Of a stretch of 64,000 nucleotides of DNA, positions 63,780 to 64,000 are shown in pieces. The position numbers were made by a program, and so were the translations under genes. The stretch comes from Uranotaenia lowii (taxonomy: Eukaryota; Arthropoda; Insecta; Diptera; Culicidae): contig NC_073693.1 in the NCBI RefSeq assembly GCF_029784155.1, forward strand, positions 181,123,802-181,187,801, written 5' to 3'. The notes below the pieces were generated by a model. The model did no database searches and was not told the DNA's origin. It saw nothing but the letters and a program-made list of their open reading frames with translations. The first letter of the stretch is position 1. Every line of letters begins with the position of its first letter.

Positions 63780-64000
63780 CACACAAAATTTTCGAGGCCG
63801 AAAATTAGCAAAATTTTGCTTAAATTTGACCAGCTAGAAATTTAGCAATCAATTTAGCAAATTTTTTTTACTAAAATGTTAGCAAATATGGGAAAAAGTT
63901 AGCCGCCGAAATGTTTTACTGAAATTTTAGCAAAAACCGGTGATAAAGATGGTGCAGGATTTGAGCCTGCAAGATTTCTTATTTTTCTTTTGGAAACACA
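63780..64000 (-). mobile_element. Family A element copy 10, runs off window
   Basis: It begins CACACAAAATTTTCGAGGCC after TA and continues with the inverted 3' end motifs (AGCAAAATTTTGCT, GACCAGCTAGAAATTTAGC). The body lies beyond the window end. Confidence 0.85.

Overview
This is eukaryotic, AT-rich DNA built almost wholly of transposable elements (TEs). It holds two BEL/Pao LTR retrotransposons, one Copia element, RNase H-bearing LINEs, two hAT-type elements and dense short inverted-repeat DNA elements, many nested in one another. The mixture points to an insect, most likely a large-genome mosquito (Aedes-like). That is inference from TE content; no diagnostic host gene is present. The only candidate host coding sequence is one exon at 31842..32135.

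Layout. 1-8.9 kb: AT-rich DNA with small MITEs (4548, 5188), dispersed and tandem repeats, and a CCCAAGCAACCA element (7213-8252). 8.96-10.55 kb: a 1.59 kb palindrome. 11.7-16.6 kb: a six-element nest. 17.6 kb: a LINE tail. 19.4-27.5 kb: a CCAGCAA-rich element flanked by inverted partial copies of itself and split by BEL-1 (20253-26714; identical LTRs, one in-frame amber codon). 27.8-29.5 kb: one element inside another of its own family. 30.4-31.75 kb: an intron-bearing small element. 33.2-36.6 kb: a degenerate ACTAGCTGACCC repeat. 36.6-49.97 kb: an old element split by a hAT (36730-43134), which holds an apparently intact Copia (37763-42242), and by BEL-2 (43187-49592), whose LTRs carry perfect heat-shock elements. 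50.2-53.8 kb: three nested DNA elements, a 7-bp satellite and an ACGCGG minisatellite. 54.8-61.8 kb: one minus-strand LINE cut by four direct insertions. 62.9-64 kb: more copies of the commonest small element.

The most unusual theme is the short DNA elements. I label eight families by their ends: A = CACACAAAACTTTCGGGGC; B = CACCGAAAAAACTTTTCAC with CACGTGAA motifs; C = CACAGCAAATTT with CCAGCAA motifs; D = CACGGAAAATAA with GGTAAATT motifs; E = CACGCAG(A)GAAAA; F = CACGGAAAAATT; G = CACGCTAACTTTTGGCTACC; H = CACTGAGG with TTTACGCGG motifs. All begin CAC and end GTG. Most are flanked by a matching TA or CA dinucleotide, and most have a family-specific short motif repeated near the ends. At least seven (A-G) contain GT-AG intron-like segments, in several cases joining open frames and followed by AATAAA. 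In A, B, F and G the implied splice joins small open frames, and family A carries a 96-codon frame recognisable in several copies. They look like non-autonomous transposons that carry, or once captured, spliceable mini-genes.

No transposase for these families is visible here, so their mobilising partner is unknown. All relationships are read by eye; TSDs, LTR lengths and frames were counted directly from the sequence.
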